Positions 1 to 9,280 of a stretch of 64,000 nt of DNA are shown in pieces; within the stretch, counting starts at the first letter, position 1, and every line of letters starts with the position of its first letter. Below the pieces are notes generated by a model. The model ran no database searches, was not told the DNA's origin, and saw only the letters and a list, made by a program, of their open reading frames with translations. This DNA is from Arenibacter latericius DSM 15913 (GTDB lineage Bacteria; Bacteroidota; Bacteroidia; Flavobacteriales; Flavobacteriaceae): positions 62,001 to 126,000 of the forward strand of contig NZ_AUKX01000007.1 in the NCBI RefSeq assembly GCF_000424985.1. Direction: 5' to 3'. A program made the translations under genes and the position numbers.

Positions 1-284
1 GCCCCCGGACCAGATGTTGCAACAGCTACACCTACTTTACCTGTTACCCTAGCATAACCCTGAGCAGCGTGGGTAGCACCCTGTTCGTGTCGGGTAAGTA
101 CATGGGTAAGTTTATCTTGAAACTTATATAGCTCATCATAAAATGGCATAATAGCACCTCCTGGGTAACCATAAATTAAATCTACCCCTTCTGCCAATAG
201 ACAGTGAATAATAGCCTCAGCACCACTAATTCTTAGGGATTTCTGATTTTCTAACTCTACCTTCTCCTTTTTCAATGTTTCCAT
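1..284 (-). CDS. ilvB: Acetolactate synthase large subunit, N-terminal part (cut by window edge)
   Basis: Reading leftward from the ATG at 284-282, the frame stays open to the window edge and gives about 94 residues. They show the thiamine-diphosphate-enzyme N-terminal fold: an ISGAEAI segment, the [15 protein letters not shown] motif, then [15 protein letters not shown] with the catalytic glutamate of ThDP enzymes, and VATSGPG. Acetolactate synthase condenses two pyruvates, or pyruvate with 2-oxobutyrate, in valine, leucine and isoleucine synthesis. It follows ilvD on the same strand after 77 nt with no terminator and no TAnnTTTG element in the gap, so both are probably one transcript. The small subunit gene would lie to the left, outside the window. 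The family is certain; the protein is incomplete here. Confidence 0.95.
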   Translation of the reverse strand, partial: METLKKEKVELENQKSLRISGAEAIIHCLLAEGVDLIYGYPGGAIMPFYDELYKFQDKLTHVLTRHEQGATHAAQGYARVTGKVGVAVATSGPG

Positions 285-361
285 AATCACAAACCAAATC
301 GGTTAACATATTGGTATTTCTACCCTTTAAATCTCCTTATCCGGAAATTGTTTATTTACAG

Positions 362-2044
362 TTAAAACTCATCAGTAACACATCCTTGAGATGCTGACGA
401 TACTGTTTTTGAATATTTATAAAGGACGCCACGCTGAAACTTTAACGCTGGTGCTTTCCAATTAGCTCTTCTTTTTTGTAGTTCCTCGTCTGAAACTTCA
501 ATGTTAATGGTGTTTTTCACCGCATCGATGGTAATAATATCTCCATTTTCTACTAAGGCTATATTACCTCCTGTTTGCGCTTCGGGTGAAACGTGGCCTA
601 CTACAAATCCATGTGAACCTCCCGAAAAACGTCCATCAGTTATTAAAGCAACTTCTTTCCCCAAGCCTGCTCCCATAATAGACGAAGTTGGTTTTAGCAT
701 TTCTGGCATTCCAGGACCTCCTTTTGGCCCTTCATACCTAATAATAACCACATCTCCTTTTTTAACTTTTCCGTTTTTAATCCCTTCATTTACAGCATCC
801 TCTCCATCAAACACATTTGCTGTACCTTTAAAGTACAATCCTTCTTTACCTGTAATTTTTGCCACGGCACCTTCTGTAGCTAGGTTTCCAAAAAGAATTC
901 GAATATGCCCTGTTTCTTTTATAGGCTTATCCAATGTACTAACCACGTCTTGCCCCTCTAACAAATTAGGGACATCTTTTAAGTTTTCTGCTAGAGTTTT
1001 ACCGGTAACTGTTAAACAATCACCATGAAGCATATCGTTATCCAATAAGTACTTTAATACTCCAGGTATCCCTCCTACTTCGTGCAATTCTTCCATTGAA
1101 TATTTTCCACTTGGCTTAAGGTCTGCCAATAGCGGAGTATTATCACTTATCTTTTTAAAATCGTCTAAAGTAAATTCAATTTGAGCCGCTTTTGCAATAG
1201 CTAAGAAGTGAAGTACGGCATTAGTAGAACCACCAAGAACAGTAACCAACCTAAATGCATTTTCCAATGATTTTTTGGTAACGATATCCGAAGGCTTTAT
1301 ATCTTTTTCTAACAATAGGCGAAGTGCTTCCCCTGCTCTAACAGATTCTTGCTCCTTTAATTTTTCACTACTTACAGCTGGATTAGACGAATTAAATGGC
1401 AATGACATCCCTAAAGCCTCTATTGCAGATGCCATAGTATTTGCGGTATACATACCACCACAAGCACCAGCACCAGGACATGCTTTGTGTATAACTTCCT
1501 GAAATTCAGATTCATCTATGGTTCCTGCCACCTTTTGCCCATAAGCTTCAAAAGCAGAAATAATATCTAATTTCCTTCCGTTATGACAACCTGAAGCAAT
1601 TGTACCCCCATATACTAAAATTGAAGGTCTATTTAATCGTAACATTGCCATTAAAGCCCCTGGCATATTTTTATCACACCCAACTACAGTAATAAGTCCA
1701 TCATAGCTCATTCCCTGTACTACAGTCTCCATAGAGTCTGCAATTATATCTCTAGATGGCAATGAATAACGCATTCCCTGCGTACCATTTGCAATCCCAT
1801 CACTAACTCCTATCGTATTAAAAATCAGTCCAATCAATCCAGCATTATCAGCTCCTTTTTTAATGTAAGTAGCCAAATCATTCAAATGCATATTGCAAGG
1901 GTTCCCCTCATAACCTGTACTACCTATACCAATTAATGGTTTTTGCAAATCTTCATCTGTTAATCCAATTGCATGCAACATAGCTTGTGCCGCTGGCAAG
2001 GTAGGATCCTGAGTAACGCTTTTACTAAACTTATTTAATTCCAT
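362..2044 (-). CDS. ilvD: Dihydroxy-acid dehydratase
   Basis: This 560-residue protein is full length for the family. It dehydrates 2,3-dihydroxy-isovalerate or -methylvalerate to the 2-oxo acids in the third step of valine and isoleucine synthesis, in the cytoplasm. Cysteines typical of the iron-sulfur ligands are visible in [15 protein letters not shown] and [16 protein letters not shown], and the C-terminal half carries [13 protein letters not shown] and [10 protein letters not shown]. The ATG at 2044-2042 begins [10 protein letters not shown] -7 element (TATCTTTG on this strand) lies 34 nt upstream at 2085-2078. ilvB follows 77 nt downstream, so the gene starts an ilv operon. Confidence 0.98.
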   Translation of the reverse strand: MELNKFSKSVTQDPTLPAAQAMLHAIGLTDEDLQKPLIGIGSTGYEGNPCNMHLNDLATYIKKGADNAGLIGLIFNTIGVSDGIANGTQGMRYSLPSRDIIADSMETVVQGMSYDGLITVVGCDKNMPGALMAMLRLNRPSILVYGGTIASGCHNGRKLDIISAFEAYGQKVAGTIDESEFQEVIHKACPGAGACGGMYTANTMASAIEALGMSLPFNSSNPAVSSEKLKEQESVRAGEALRLLLEKDIKPSDIVTKKSLENAFRLVTVLGGSTNAVLHFLAIAKAAQIEFTLDDFKKISDNTPLLADLKPSGKYSMEELHEVGGIPGVLKYLLDNDMLHGDCLTVTGKTLAENLKDVPNLLEGQDVVSTLDKPIKETGHIRILFGNLATEGAVAKITGKEGLYFKGTANVFDGEDAVNEGIKNGKVKKGDVVIIRYEGPKGGPGMPEMLKPTSSIMGAGLGKEVALITDGRFSGGSHGFVVGHVSPEAQTGGNIALVENGDIITIDAVKNTINIEVSDEELQKRRANWKAPALKFQRGVLYKYSKTVSSASQGCVTDEF

Positions 2045-2077
2045 TTATATCTATCTATTTTAATCCAGTCTAATAAC

Positions 2078-2085
2078 CAAAGATA
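2078..2085 (-). promoter_or_regulatory. Predicted -7 element for ilvD
   Basis: The minus strand reads TATCTTTG, an exact match to the Bacteroidota -7 consensus TAnnTTTG. Transcription would start near 2071, leaving a leader of about 25 nt before the ilvD ATG. No clear -33 TTG was found at the usual distance, so the call rests on the -7 box and its position. Confidence 0.55.
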
Positions 2086-2280
2086 AAAGTTTAAAACCCA
2101 TTAGTTCTTTAACATAAAAGAATGATTTAAATCCAGTCTCACCAATAGCAACTCAAGAAGTTGAATATCAGGCATATAGACCTGTAATTTATATCATATT
2201 CAGTCGGATTTTATTCTTCAGTATTTCAATTTATTTTATGCTTATAATGTCGAAAATCCTCTTCCTATCAATTTTCAATA

Positions 2281-2320
2281 AAAAAAGCCTGTATCGTTTA
2301 TAATGGATACAGGCTTTTTT
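2281..2320 (-). terminator. Terminator of the pxpABC operon
   Basis: The arms AAGCCTGTATC and GATACAGGCTT surround a 10-nt loop. A-runs and T-runs flank it on both sides, so it can work in either direction. It lies about 135 nt past the pxpC stop and upstream of the ilvD promoter, so it separates the two operons. Confidence 0.85.
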
Positions 2321-2454
2321 ATAAATCAAAATAAATCCGTATCACCCCTATCAAGGGATAATAATGACGAAATTGATTATGATATTATTTATTTTCATGA
2401 GCATAAAATTAGATATTATAATTCAATATCCAAAAATATCTTATGTTTTTTGCC

Positions 2455-3291
2455 TTACAAGCTAAATCGGATTGAATCTCCAGATTTTTTTTGAGATAGT
2501 ATGTCAATAGCTTTTTCAGCTAATTGTAATATTCTTGGGTATCCCCCTGTTGATTGTCCGTCTTTCATTAATACAATCAGTTTTCCTGAAGGGGTCAACT
2601 GGATCGTTCCTGGCAATGTTGCCGAAGTTAGCATTGACAAATTAGAGCCATCTATGGTTTCATTAAGCTGATAAGCCATTCTATTATTTTCTTTTGCTAC
2701 AGAAAACTCTTTAGTAAACAGTTCCTCTAGTTGCTTATCCGTTAACTCATCAAATTCTGGGCCCCGATATACCTTTAAACTTTCTTCATCTAACATATCA
2801 TCTACCTTCATCTCTGAAATTTTTGGAGTAAAATCCCCTGCAGGGGTATACGGCAAGCTATCTAAAGATTTTATACAGCTATTCTTAGTTACAGGAAAGT
2901 AAAAAGATCTACTACCCAAAATCGAAGCAGTTTTAAAACCATCTTTAATCGCTAAATAGGACCTAAATCCGCGTTCTAATCTACCATAACTAAGAACATC
3001 ACCTTTTTTTATCTTAATTACCTTATAATTTGGGATGGGAGAATTATTTAGCATAGCCGTCATTTCGGCACCACCAAGAACAATAAAAGTTTCCGCCTGA
3101 AATTCTAGGGTTGGTCCTGTCATAGTTATTTCCATCACTGCTGCCGATTCTTCATTTTCCAAAAGAGCATTCACCCTAGAACCAGCGTAAGAATCCATTA
3201 CCCCAGCAACCGGAACTCCTTTATCGCGATATCCAAACCTACCACAGTCTTGCACTGTAGTAAAAAATCCAGGTTTTAAAATTTTAAGCAT
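2455..3291 (-). CDS. pxpC: 5-oxoprolinase subunit C (KipA / biotin-dependent carboxyltransferase fold)
   Basis: The 278-residue protein begins MLKILKPGFFTTVQDCGRFG, the N-terminal signature of the KipA/PxpC family. With PxpA and PxpB it forms the ATP-dependent 5-oxoprolinase that opens pyroglutamate to glutamate in the cytoplasm. Further family landmarks are the GVMDSYAGSRVNALL segment and a C-terminal ATLPGTIQLTPSGK...GGYPRI stretch. It overlaps pxpB by 8 nt and ends the operon, with a strong terminator downstream. At 278 residues it is slightly shorter than the usual roughly 300. The same fold occurs in the second half of urea carboxylase, but the three-gene context makes PxpC the best reading. 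Confidence 0.93.
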   Translation of the reverse strand: MLKILKPGFFTTVQDCGRFGYRDKGVPVAGVMDSYAGSRVNALLENEESAAVMEITMTGPTLEFQAETFIVLGGAEMTAMLNNSPIPNYKVIKIKKGDVLSYGRLERGFRSYLAIKDGFKTASILGSRSFYFPVTKNSCIKSLDSLPYTPAGDFTPKISEMKVDDMLDEESLKVYRGPEFDELTDKQLEELFTKEFSVAKENNRMAYQLNETIDGSNLSMLTSATLPGTIQLTPSGKLIVLMKDGQSTGGYPRILQLAEKAIDILSQKKSGDSIRFSL

Positions 3292-4021
3292 CTAACTCTA
3301 ATTTTTCAATTTGATAAATTCCAACTTCATTCTCTATAAGGTGTAGTTGATACTCGCCTTTTGAGATAGCATAAAACTGAATTTTATCGCCTACCTTAAC
3401 AAAACAAGGGTCATCATTTTTTGAATCAAACATGGGCACAGAACAACTGCCAATTATATTCCAGCCCCCAGGAGATTCTTGAGGGTAAATGCCCGTTTGC
3501 TTTCCTGCTATAGCAACAGCTCCCTTTGGTACCCTAGGACGAGGTGTTGCCCTTCTAGGCACCTCTAATTCACTTGGCACACCTCCTAAATACATAAAGC
3601 CTGGTAAAAAACCTATACCATAAACGGTGTACACAGAAGAAGTATGGAGTGTAATAAGTTTATCTACAGAAATTTGTAATTTATTAGCTGTTTCTATTAA
3701 ATCTACACCAAATTCCTCATCATAGCACACAGGTAACTTCCATAAATGCCTATTTTGTATAACTGTTTCCTTCTTATTATTATACCATTTCTTAAGTTTG
3801 GGTAATAATTCGTTGAAGTTAACAACACTACCTTTACTTACAAGAGTAAGCGAATTATAAGCTGGTATAAACTCCCATTCGGGTTCAAGTAAATGGTTCT
3901 CCTTAAGGTATCGGGAAAATTTTAAAATATCTAACAAAATATCTTCCTCCACTATTTTTGGCCACTCTACTAAAATGGCATGGAGACCAAATTGTCGGAT
4001 CGAAATAGTATAGTTTTTCAA
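3284..4021 (-). CDS. pxpB: 5-oxoprolinase subunit B (KipI)
   Basis: The 245-residue protein has the KipI/PxpB hallmarks GIGFLPGFMYLGG, PRRATPRPRVPKGAVAIAG and QESPGGWNIIG. It partners PxpC in the 5-oxoprolinase complex; Bacillus KipI also inhibits a sporulation kinase, a role with no context here. The start is TTG at 4021-4019, which shares four bases with the TGA stop of pxpA (TTGA), so translation is probably coupled. No ATG fits the family N-terminus MKNYTISIRQFG. The gene overlaps pxpC by 8 nt at its 3' end. Confidence 0.93.
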   Translation of the reverse strand: MKNYTISIRQFGLHAILVEWPKIVEEDILLDILKFSRYLKENHLLEPEWEFIPAYNSLTLVSKGSVVNFNELLPKLKKWYNNKKETVIQNRHLWKLPVCYDEEFGVDLIETANKLQISVDKLITLHTSSVYTVYGIGFLPGFMYLGGVPSELEVPRRATPRPRVPKGAVAIAGKQTGIYPQESPGGWNIIGSCSVPMFDSKNDDPCFVKVGDKIQFYAISKGEYQLHLIENEVGIYQIEKLELDA

Positions 4022-4761
4022 TTTTTAATATAGATTTTATGCTTTGGTAACTCGTTGGAAAGATACGTTAATATTTGCAATGTAGAGGGAGCATCCCCAT
4101 GAATACAATAAGTATCTGCTAATAACGCTATAGAGTCCCCTTTCACTGTTTTCACCTCTTGATGGGTAACCATATAACGTAGGTGATTTAAAACTGCATT
4201 GGGATCTTGAATTAAGGCATTATCCTGTGTACGAGAAACTAAAGAGCCGTCTGTATTATAATTTCTATCCGCAAATGCCTCGTACTTTATCTTAAACCCG
4301 TTTGCTAAGGCAACTTCTCCAACTATTGATCCATAAGGCACAAACAGCGCCACCCTCCCCTTATACTCTTCAATGGCCAAAATAAAGAGCTTTGCCAACC
4401 TACGATCCTTTGCAATATCGTTATACAATGCACCATGTGGTTTAATATGCGTTAAAGAAATATTTTGCTCCTTTAATATCCCTTCTAACTCTTTTATTTG
4501 AGTCCTTATACTTTCTATTAATCGTAAATCCAAAATATCCATGCTAATTCGCCCAAAATTTTCCTTGTCAGGATATGAAGGGTGAGCGCCTATAAATACA
4601 TTGTGTTCCATTGCCAAGGCAACTACTTTTTTCATTGTTTGCCTATTTCCAGCATGGCCTCCACACGCAATATTACAAGAGGAAATATACGGCATAATTA
4701 AAGCTTCATTATCAAGCCCCTCCCCTAAATCGCAGTTAATATCAATGGTATATATTTTCAT
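4018..4761 (-). CDS. pxpA: 5-oxoprolinase subunit A (LamB/YcsF family)
   Basis: The 247-residue protein is full length for LamB/YcsF. Visible motifs are DINCDLGEGLDNEA, SSCNIACGGHAGN, GAHPSYPDKENFGR and VKPHGALYN-like IKPHGALYN, which line the active site of the subunit that carries out ring opening of 5-oxoproline. It leads the pxpA-pxpB-pxpC operon, with overlaps of 4 and 8 nt. An AGGAGG Shine-Dalgarno sequence sits 5 nt before the ATG, unusual among the genes of this window and perhaps allowing strong initiation. No convincing -7 promoter lies close upstream; a TAATTTTG on this strand at 5012-5005 is a distant candidate. Confidence 0.95.
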   Translation of the reverse strand: MKIYTIDINCDLGEGLDNEALIMPYISSCNIACGGHAGNRQTMKKVVALAMEHNVFIGAHPSYPDKENFGRISMDILDLRLIESIRTQIKELEGILKEQNISLTHIKPHGALYNDIAKDRRLAKLFILAIEEYKGRVALFVPYGSIVGEVALANGFKIKYEAFADRNYNTDGSLVSRTQDNALIQDPNAVLNHLRYMVTHQEVKTVKGDSIALLADTYCIHGDAPSTLQILTYLSNELPKHKIYIKN

Positions 4762-5424
4762 AAAAACCTCCTGATAAAATTAAAACCTTCTGTCCTACTA
4801 ACATCTAGTTGATAATTATTTTTAATAGTTCGCTCCAAGGTGATTATATTTCCCATAAAAATCCCTTAGCATTTACTCCATTAAGTTCTCATTATTAAAA
4901 GGACGAATATCGAAATGCTCTATTCTTCATTTTAAAAACTACAGCGTTTTGGAATTACAGAACAAAACGCTTAAAAAGTGAAGATAGCAATTCATTTGAT
5001 TCTCCAAAATTAATGGAGTGTAGAACATTTAGAGTAACAGCAATTAGAAGGGGTCTATTAAAATTTCCTAATCCTAATAGCCTGGAACAATTGCCTATTA
5101 TAAAATCTAATTAGTAAGATTTGGGCCTTTCACAGTATACTCCCCAATCTGCCTGGTTAAAAACTAGGTATATTAAAAACATATAGACCGAAAAACAGAT
5201 GGAATTCCTGGATATTTTAAGTACTTTTAACCGTCATGTAAGTATAATCGGATATTTTAAAGAAGATTTTCATAAAATACAAAGGGATAATATCACATAC
5301 AACGTGCTGTTCATCCGAAGTTTTGCAGTTCATCTAAAACTTAGATTTTTTACAGCACCCACGTATAATAAACCTTAAAAATTATGGTTATAATAGTCCC
5401 AAATTAATTTCTTAACCTACTCAA
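4762..5424. other. 663-nt region without a convincing gene
   Basis: An inverted repeat with 9-nt arms lies at 4943-4951 and 4963-4971 (AGCGTTTTG / CAAAACGCT) without a T-run. A TAATTTTG on the minus strand at 5012-5005 could be a far pxpA promoter. A 59-codon frame on the plus strand at 5199-5378 has no visible ribosome site or recognisable motif. The short word GGATATTTTAA occurs as near-copies around 5209 and 5249. I see no RNA gene or riboswitch. Confidence 0.5.
4767..4772 (-). promoter_or_regulatory. Perfect Shine-Dalgarno site before pxpA
   Basis: The minus strand reads AGGAGG, 5 nt before the pxpA ATG. Most genes in this window have no such site, as expected for Bacteroidota, so a perfect one stands out. 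It supports the chosen start. Confidence 0.7.
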
Positions 5425-5868
5425 ATGACTTGTTTAGAATGTAGAGAAAAGCTTAGTTTTATTGATTATAAAAATGCAATGGACGCCTTTGGATTAGAGC
5501 TCTGCTCAAAACACAAGCTCCGAGTCGAAAAGATTATAAAACTTAAAGGCACACCAAAAGAAGCCATACAGTTATATTACGGCTTAAAAGACGCTGGAGT
5601 AGATCCAACGTTAGAATGGTGGGACGGCAAAAAGTCTGTAGACATTGCAATATCTAGGGTGCGTCTGAATATTGAAGTCGACACCGAATACCATCGTATC
5701 TCCCACGAACAGGCAATTACTGACTTGGAAGAGGCTATGCATTCCTTTAAAAACGGATTTACAACCATTAGAATACCTAATGTGATTATTGAACTCTATT
5801 TAAAGGAAACCGTACAAAACATATTGGGCATAGTGGAAGGGTTAAAAGCCAACATAAAGGCAATATAA
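5425..5868 (+). CDS. Putative DUF559/Vsr-like endonuclease with N-terminal zinc-finger-like cysteines
   Basis: The 147-residue protein has two visible parts. Residues 3-30 carry C-x2-C-x20-C-x2-H (CLEC ... CSKH), which could bind one zinc. The second half (from about residue 68) reads SVDIAISRVRLNIEVDTEYHR-like, then a helix with DLEEAM, then NGFTTIRIPN. This matches the order of DUF559/Vsr-type PD-(D/E)XK nucleases: VDxxI, hydrophobic strand, EVD, YH, aspartate helix, G-x-x-hydrophobic-R-x-P/W-N. These are usually small single-strand or mismatch nucleases. It stands alone, between pxpABC and a convergent exporter gene, so context gives no function. The similarity is read from motifs only; loss of activity or another DNA-binding role is possible. 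Confidence 0.6.
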   Translation: MTCLECREKLSFIDYKNAMDAFGLELCSKHKLRVEKIIKLKGTPKEAIQLYYGLKDAGVDPTLEWWDGKKSVDIAISRVRLNIEVDTEYHRISHEQAITDLEEAMHSFKNGFTTIRIPNVIIELYLKETVQNILGIVEGLKANIKAI

Positions 5869-5958
5869 ATCCAAAATCAATTACCTCAGTCAGGATCTTT
5901 GCTCTTTTTACTTGGAATTAAACTCCAACCTAAATGTTGCAATTTAAGATAGCCATTA

Positions 5959-8514
5959 TTAATCCCCTTCCTTTCTAAGTACAACTAAGGGTGGACTTGT
6001 AATTACGCTCCGGCTATTCATTAGCCCAATAAATAATACTAATAATACAATACCAGGAAACAACACTAAAAATGGCACCAAAGATGGTACAAATGGCGCA
6101 TCAAAAACCCACCATGCCATTAGTTGACTACTTACTAAAGAAAGTACTATTCCTGAAAGGCTTCCTAAAACCCCTAAATACAGGTATTCCAAAGCGGTTA
6201 TCCACAGAATCTGACTACTTTTAGCCCCTAAGGTCCTGAGCAAGACACTCTCCTTAATTCGTTGATATTTACCAGTACGAATAGCCCCCAAAAGCACAAT
6301 TATCCCAGTAAGGATACTGAAGAAAGCCATAAAATTAATTATCCAGGAAATTTTATTAAGGAGCCCTTCTATAACGACTAATATCTGCCTAAGATCCAAT
6401 ATAGAAATATTGGGGAATTTATGGACCAGATCTCTTTGCAATCCAGCAGATATAGCCTGACTGGGAGCATTAGTGGTTAACACTCTAAATTGAGGGGCAT
6501 TTTCCAAAACCCCCTTAGGAAAGACTATAGTAAAATTAGGCTGCATACTACTCCAATCCACAGTCCTAATACTAGCGACTCTGGTATTCACAATCACCCC
6601 TTGTACATTAAATGTAATTTTATCATCTAAGGATACTTTGGCATCTCTAGCAAAATTATCACTGATAGATATAGGAATTTCCGACTCCTGCTCCACTACA
6701 CCAACCCAATCCCCAGATTCTAATGATTCTGACGAGGTTATACTATCCCTATAGGTTACCCGAAATTCGTGGTTTAAGATCCATCTTCTCACAGTGGAAG
6801 TAGTATCCTTACGTATCTCGTTAACAGATCTACCATTTAATTCTTGCACCCTCATGGTCACTATAGGAATATCATTCAACACAGATAAATCATTATCCTT
6901 TATAGTTCCTGCAACCTCTCCACGCTGCTCAGTTTGAACATCTAGAAGTATTATGTTGGGACTATTTGCTTGCTTTTCCATATTGGTCTGTGCTAGCAAA
7001 AAATCTTTTGTAAAATATAGGGTACTAATTAGAAAGGTTCCTACCCCAATTGACAGTATTAAAATTATGGTCTGATTTTGAGGTCGGAATAAGTTTAATA
7101 AACTCTGCCGGGCAGGAAAACTCCAGGAAGAGGGAAAATACACTTTAATCCCTCGCATTAAAAAATGGGCCACCGCAGCTAATATTGAAAAGGTAATTAG
7201 TATACCTGCAACAAATGCAACGGCATATCGCCATTCCCTTATCAGCCACAGTGAAAAAAGGAAAATAAATATAAAAATACCTCCCGAAACCAATACCCCC
7301 GATAATTTAGAAGCAGATTCGCTTTTATTTCCTATCCGCAATGCTTGTAATGGAGAAACGTATAGCGTACTCATTAAAGGGTATAAGGCAAACAAAACCG
7401 ACATAAACACCCCTAATGCAAGCCCCATAAAAATCGCTTGTGGTGCCCACGAAACCTGAACCTCCACGGGCAATAATCCTTGTAATAGTATAGGAAACCC
7501 TTGTTGCAACAGCAAGCCTACCGTAGTCCCTATTAGTCCACCCACAAAACCTATTACAGCAATTTGGATTAAATAGATTAAGAAAGTCTGTCTTTTTGTA
7601 GCTCCCAAACACTTTAGCACAGCTACATTAGGTAGCTTTCCTTTTATATAGACATGAACGGCACTCGCAATACCAATGCACCCCAACAAAAGAGCGATAA
7701 ACGCCACCAGATTAAGAAATTTTCCAAAATTATCATATCGCCTACCTAAATTTCGACTAGTTGATAAATGGGTGTCTAGATCTGCTTCTTCTGCTTCCAA
7801 AATAGGATTCAGGGTTTTATCTAACAGTTCTAGATCCATATTTGTGTCGGCCACAAAATAGTACTCATACTCCAATCGGCTTCCTTGCTGTATCAGTCCT
7901 GAGTTTTCAATAAATCGATACGGGATTACAACAGGAGGAGCTATAGAACTAAATATGGAAGAACTCCCTGGAATGGAATTAATAGAACCAGCAATTGGCA
8001 AAGTAACCTCGCCCACCTTTATACTGTCTCCAGGCACCACCCCCAATTGATGCATTACTGTAGCATCAACTAGAGCTGCACCCTTTTCTTGATACATCGA
8101 TGCGGCTTCTTTAGGCTCCGTATCTATTTCCCCATAAAATGGAAATCCGCCTTCAACACCACGTATCTGCACCAATTTTGAACTGCCTTTATTTACAAAT
8201 ACAGCCATGGAAGGAAAATTAATTTCCTTGGCATTGGCACCCCCTAGAGAATCCATGATTCCCATAACCCTAGCATTGGGAGGCTGCTTACTATCTATAA
8301 TAAAATCGGCACCCATTAGGGACTTAGATTGCAAAGAAATGTTTTTCTTAAGATTGTCCCCAAAAGACTGAATGGAAACTACTGCGGCAATTCCTATTAC
8401 GATAGAAGCCATAAAAAGCACCAATTTTTTGGCACTAGCTTTCCCGTCCCGCCAAGCCATCTTTAAAATCCAAAGAAAGTCTGCTTTGGTATAATCGTTG
8501 GAATTCTTTCTCAC
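5959..8514 (-). CDS. ABC exporter permease of the YbbP/FtsX type
   Basis: The 851-residue membrane protein has the two-FtsX-domain layout of E. coli YbbP: an N-terminal anchor (about residues 32-52), a large periplasmic domain, an FtsX block of three helices with the KCLGATKRQ coupling segment, two central helices, a further helix, a second periplasmic domain and a final three-helix FtsX block with LRTLGAKSSQ. The start is GTG at 8514-8512 and overlaps the stop of the ATPase gene by 4 nt (GTGA). This class moves or extracts lipids or proteins from the inner membrane using energy from its ATPase partner. The substrate is unknown. The divergent tesA-like gene repeats the tesA/ybbA-ybbP layout of E. 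coli. Confidence 0.9.
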   Translation of the reverse strand: MRKNSNDYTKADFLWILKMAWRDGKASAKKLVLFMASIVIGIAAVVSIQSFGDNLKKNISLQSKSLMGADFIIDSKQPPNARVMGIMDSLGGANAKEINFPSMAVFVNKGSSKLVQIRGVEGGFPFYGEIDTEPKEAASMYQEKGAALVDATVMHQLGVVPGDSIKVGEVTLPIAGSINSIPGSSSIFSSIAPPVVIPYRFIENSGLIQQGSRLEYEYYFVADTNMDLELLDKTLNPILEAEEADLDTHLSTSRNLGRRYDNFGKFLNLVAFIALLLGCIGIASAVHVYIKGKLPNVAVLKCLGATKRQTFLIYLIQIAVIGFVGGLIGTTVGLLLQQGFPILLQGLLPVEVQVSWAPQAIFMGLALGVFMSVLFALYPLMSTLYVSPLQALRIGNKSESASKLSGVLVSGGIFIFIFLFSLWLIREWRYAVAFVAGILITFSILAAVAHFLMRGIKVYFPSSWSFPARQSLLNLFRPQNQTIILILSIGVGTFLISTLYFTKDFLLAQTNMEKQANSPNIILLDVQTEQRGEVAGTIKDNDLSVLNDIPIVTMRVQELNGRSVNEIRKDTTSTVRRWILNHEFRVTYRDSITSSESLESGDWVGVVEQESEIPISISDNFARDAKVSLDDKITFNVQGVIVNTRVASIRTVDWSSMQPNFTIVFPKGVLENAPQFRVLTTNAPSQAISAGLQRDLVHKFPNISILDLRQILVVIEGLLNKISWIINFMAFFSILTGIIVLLGAIRTGKYQRIKESVLLRTLGAKSSQILWITALEYLYLGVLGSLSGIVLSLVSSQLMAWWVFDAPFVPSLVPFLVLFPGIVLLVLFIGLMNSRSVITSPPLVVLRKEGD

Positions 8515-9200
8515 AATATGGGTGTATTTTGGTCTACAACAATCTTTCCTCCTTTTAACCTCATCTGATGCTGCGTCATTTCTGCCAACTCCATATCATG
8601 CGTAACAATTACCAAAGTAGTGCCAGTATCTGCATTTAGATCAAACAGCAATCGAATTATCTTTTCACCTGTCTCGGCATCTAAATTACCAGTAGGTTCA
8701 TCGGCAAATAATATTGAAGGTTGATTAGAGAATGCTCTAGCAACTGCAACCCGCTGTTGCTCCCCACCTGAAAGCTGTGAGGGGTAATGGTGTAACCGAT
8801 TTGCTAATCCAACCTTCTCTAACAACTCTATTCCTTTTTTAGAGGCCTTCTTAACTCCCTGTAACTCTAAGGGTACTACTACATTTTCTAATGCGGTAAG
8901 CGTAGGTAACAATTGAAAGTTTTGAAACACAAACCCCACTTCTCTACTCCGCAGCAAAGCCCTCTCATCTTCACCTAAGCCTCCAAGATCCATCCCACAG
9001 AGTTCTATGCTCCCCGTATCTACCCTATCTAAACCGGCACAAAGTCCAAGCAAAGTAGTTTTTCCACTTCCAGAAGGACCTACTATAGAAAAAGTATCGC
9101 CTTTTTCTATAGAAAAATTAATGTCTTGGAGTACGGATAATTTTTTAGAACCACTAGAGTAAGATTTCCCTAGATTGCTTACGTTTAATATCTTTGCCAT
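8511..9200 (-). CDS. ABC transporter ATP-binding protein (YbbA/LolD family)
   Basis: The 229-residue ATPase has Walker A GPSGSGKTT, signature LSGGEQQRVAVARA, Walker B ILFADEPTGNLD and an H-loop VIVTHD. FVFQNFQLLPTLTALENV is typical of the MacB/LolD/YbbA group. It powers the permease encoded 4 nt downstream in overlap. Within this group the partner permease and the divergent esterase point to YbbA rather than LolD. The ATG at 9200-9198 is well placed; no clear -7 element was found in the 80-nt divergent gap. Confidence 0.93.
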   Translation of the reverse strand: MAKILNVSNLGKSYSSGSKKLSVLQDINFSIEKGDTFSIVGPSGSGKTTLLGLCAGLDRVDTGSIELCGMDLGGLGEDERALLRSREVGFVFQNFQLLPTLTALENVVVPLELQGVKKASKKGIELLEKVGLANRLHHYPSQLSGGEQQRVAVARAFSNQPSILFADEPTGNLDAETGEKIIRLLFDLNADTGTTLVIVTHDMELAEMTQHQMRLKGGKIVVDQNTPIL

Positions 9201-9280
9201 TATTCTTCTAATGTTGCTTTTGTTTCCTTTGTTTCAATTGGACAAAATAAGAAAATGATTTTAATTAAATCCATTATCAC

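Larger units (their letters stand above)
2045..2454. other. Intergenic region between ilvD and pxpC
   Basis: The 410 nt hold the ilvD promoter element near 2078-2085 and a bidirectional terminator hairpin at 2281-2320. The stretch 2090-2280 is AT-rich, and I see no gene, leader peptide or riboswitch fold in it. An open frame on the plus strand from 2303 starts inside the terminator and runs into pxpC, so it is not believed. Confidence 0.6.

Noticed and set aside
501-1028. Long plus-strand frame opposite ilvD
   Set aside because: It is a shadow frame of a well-supported gene on the other strand.
2303-2494. 63-codon plus-strand frame
   Set aside because: It starts inside a terminator hairpin, overlaps the end of pxpC and shows no family motif.
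5199-5378. 59-codon plus-strand frame upstream of the nuclease-like gene
   Set aside because: There is no promoter, ribosome site or recognisable motif, and the composition looks like AT-rich background; a homologue search would settle it.
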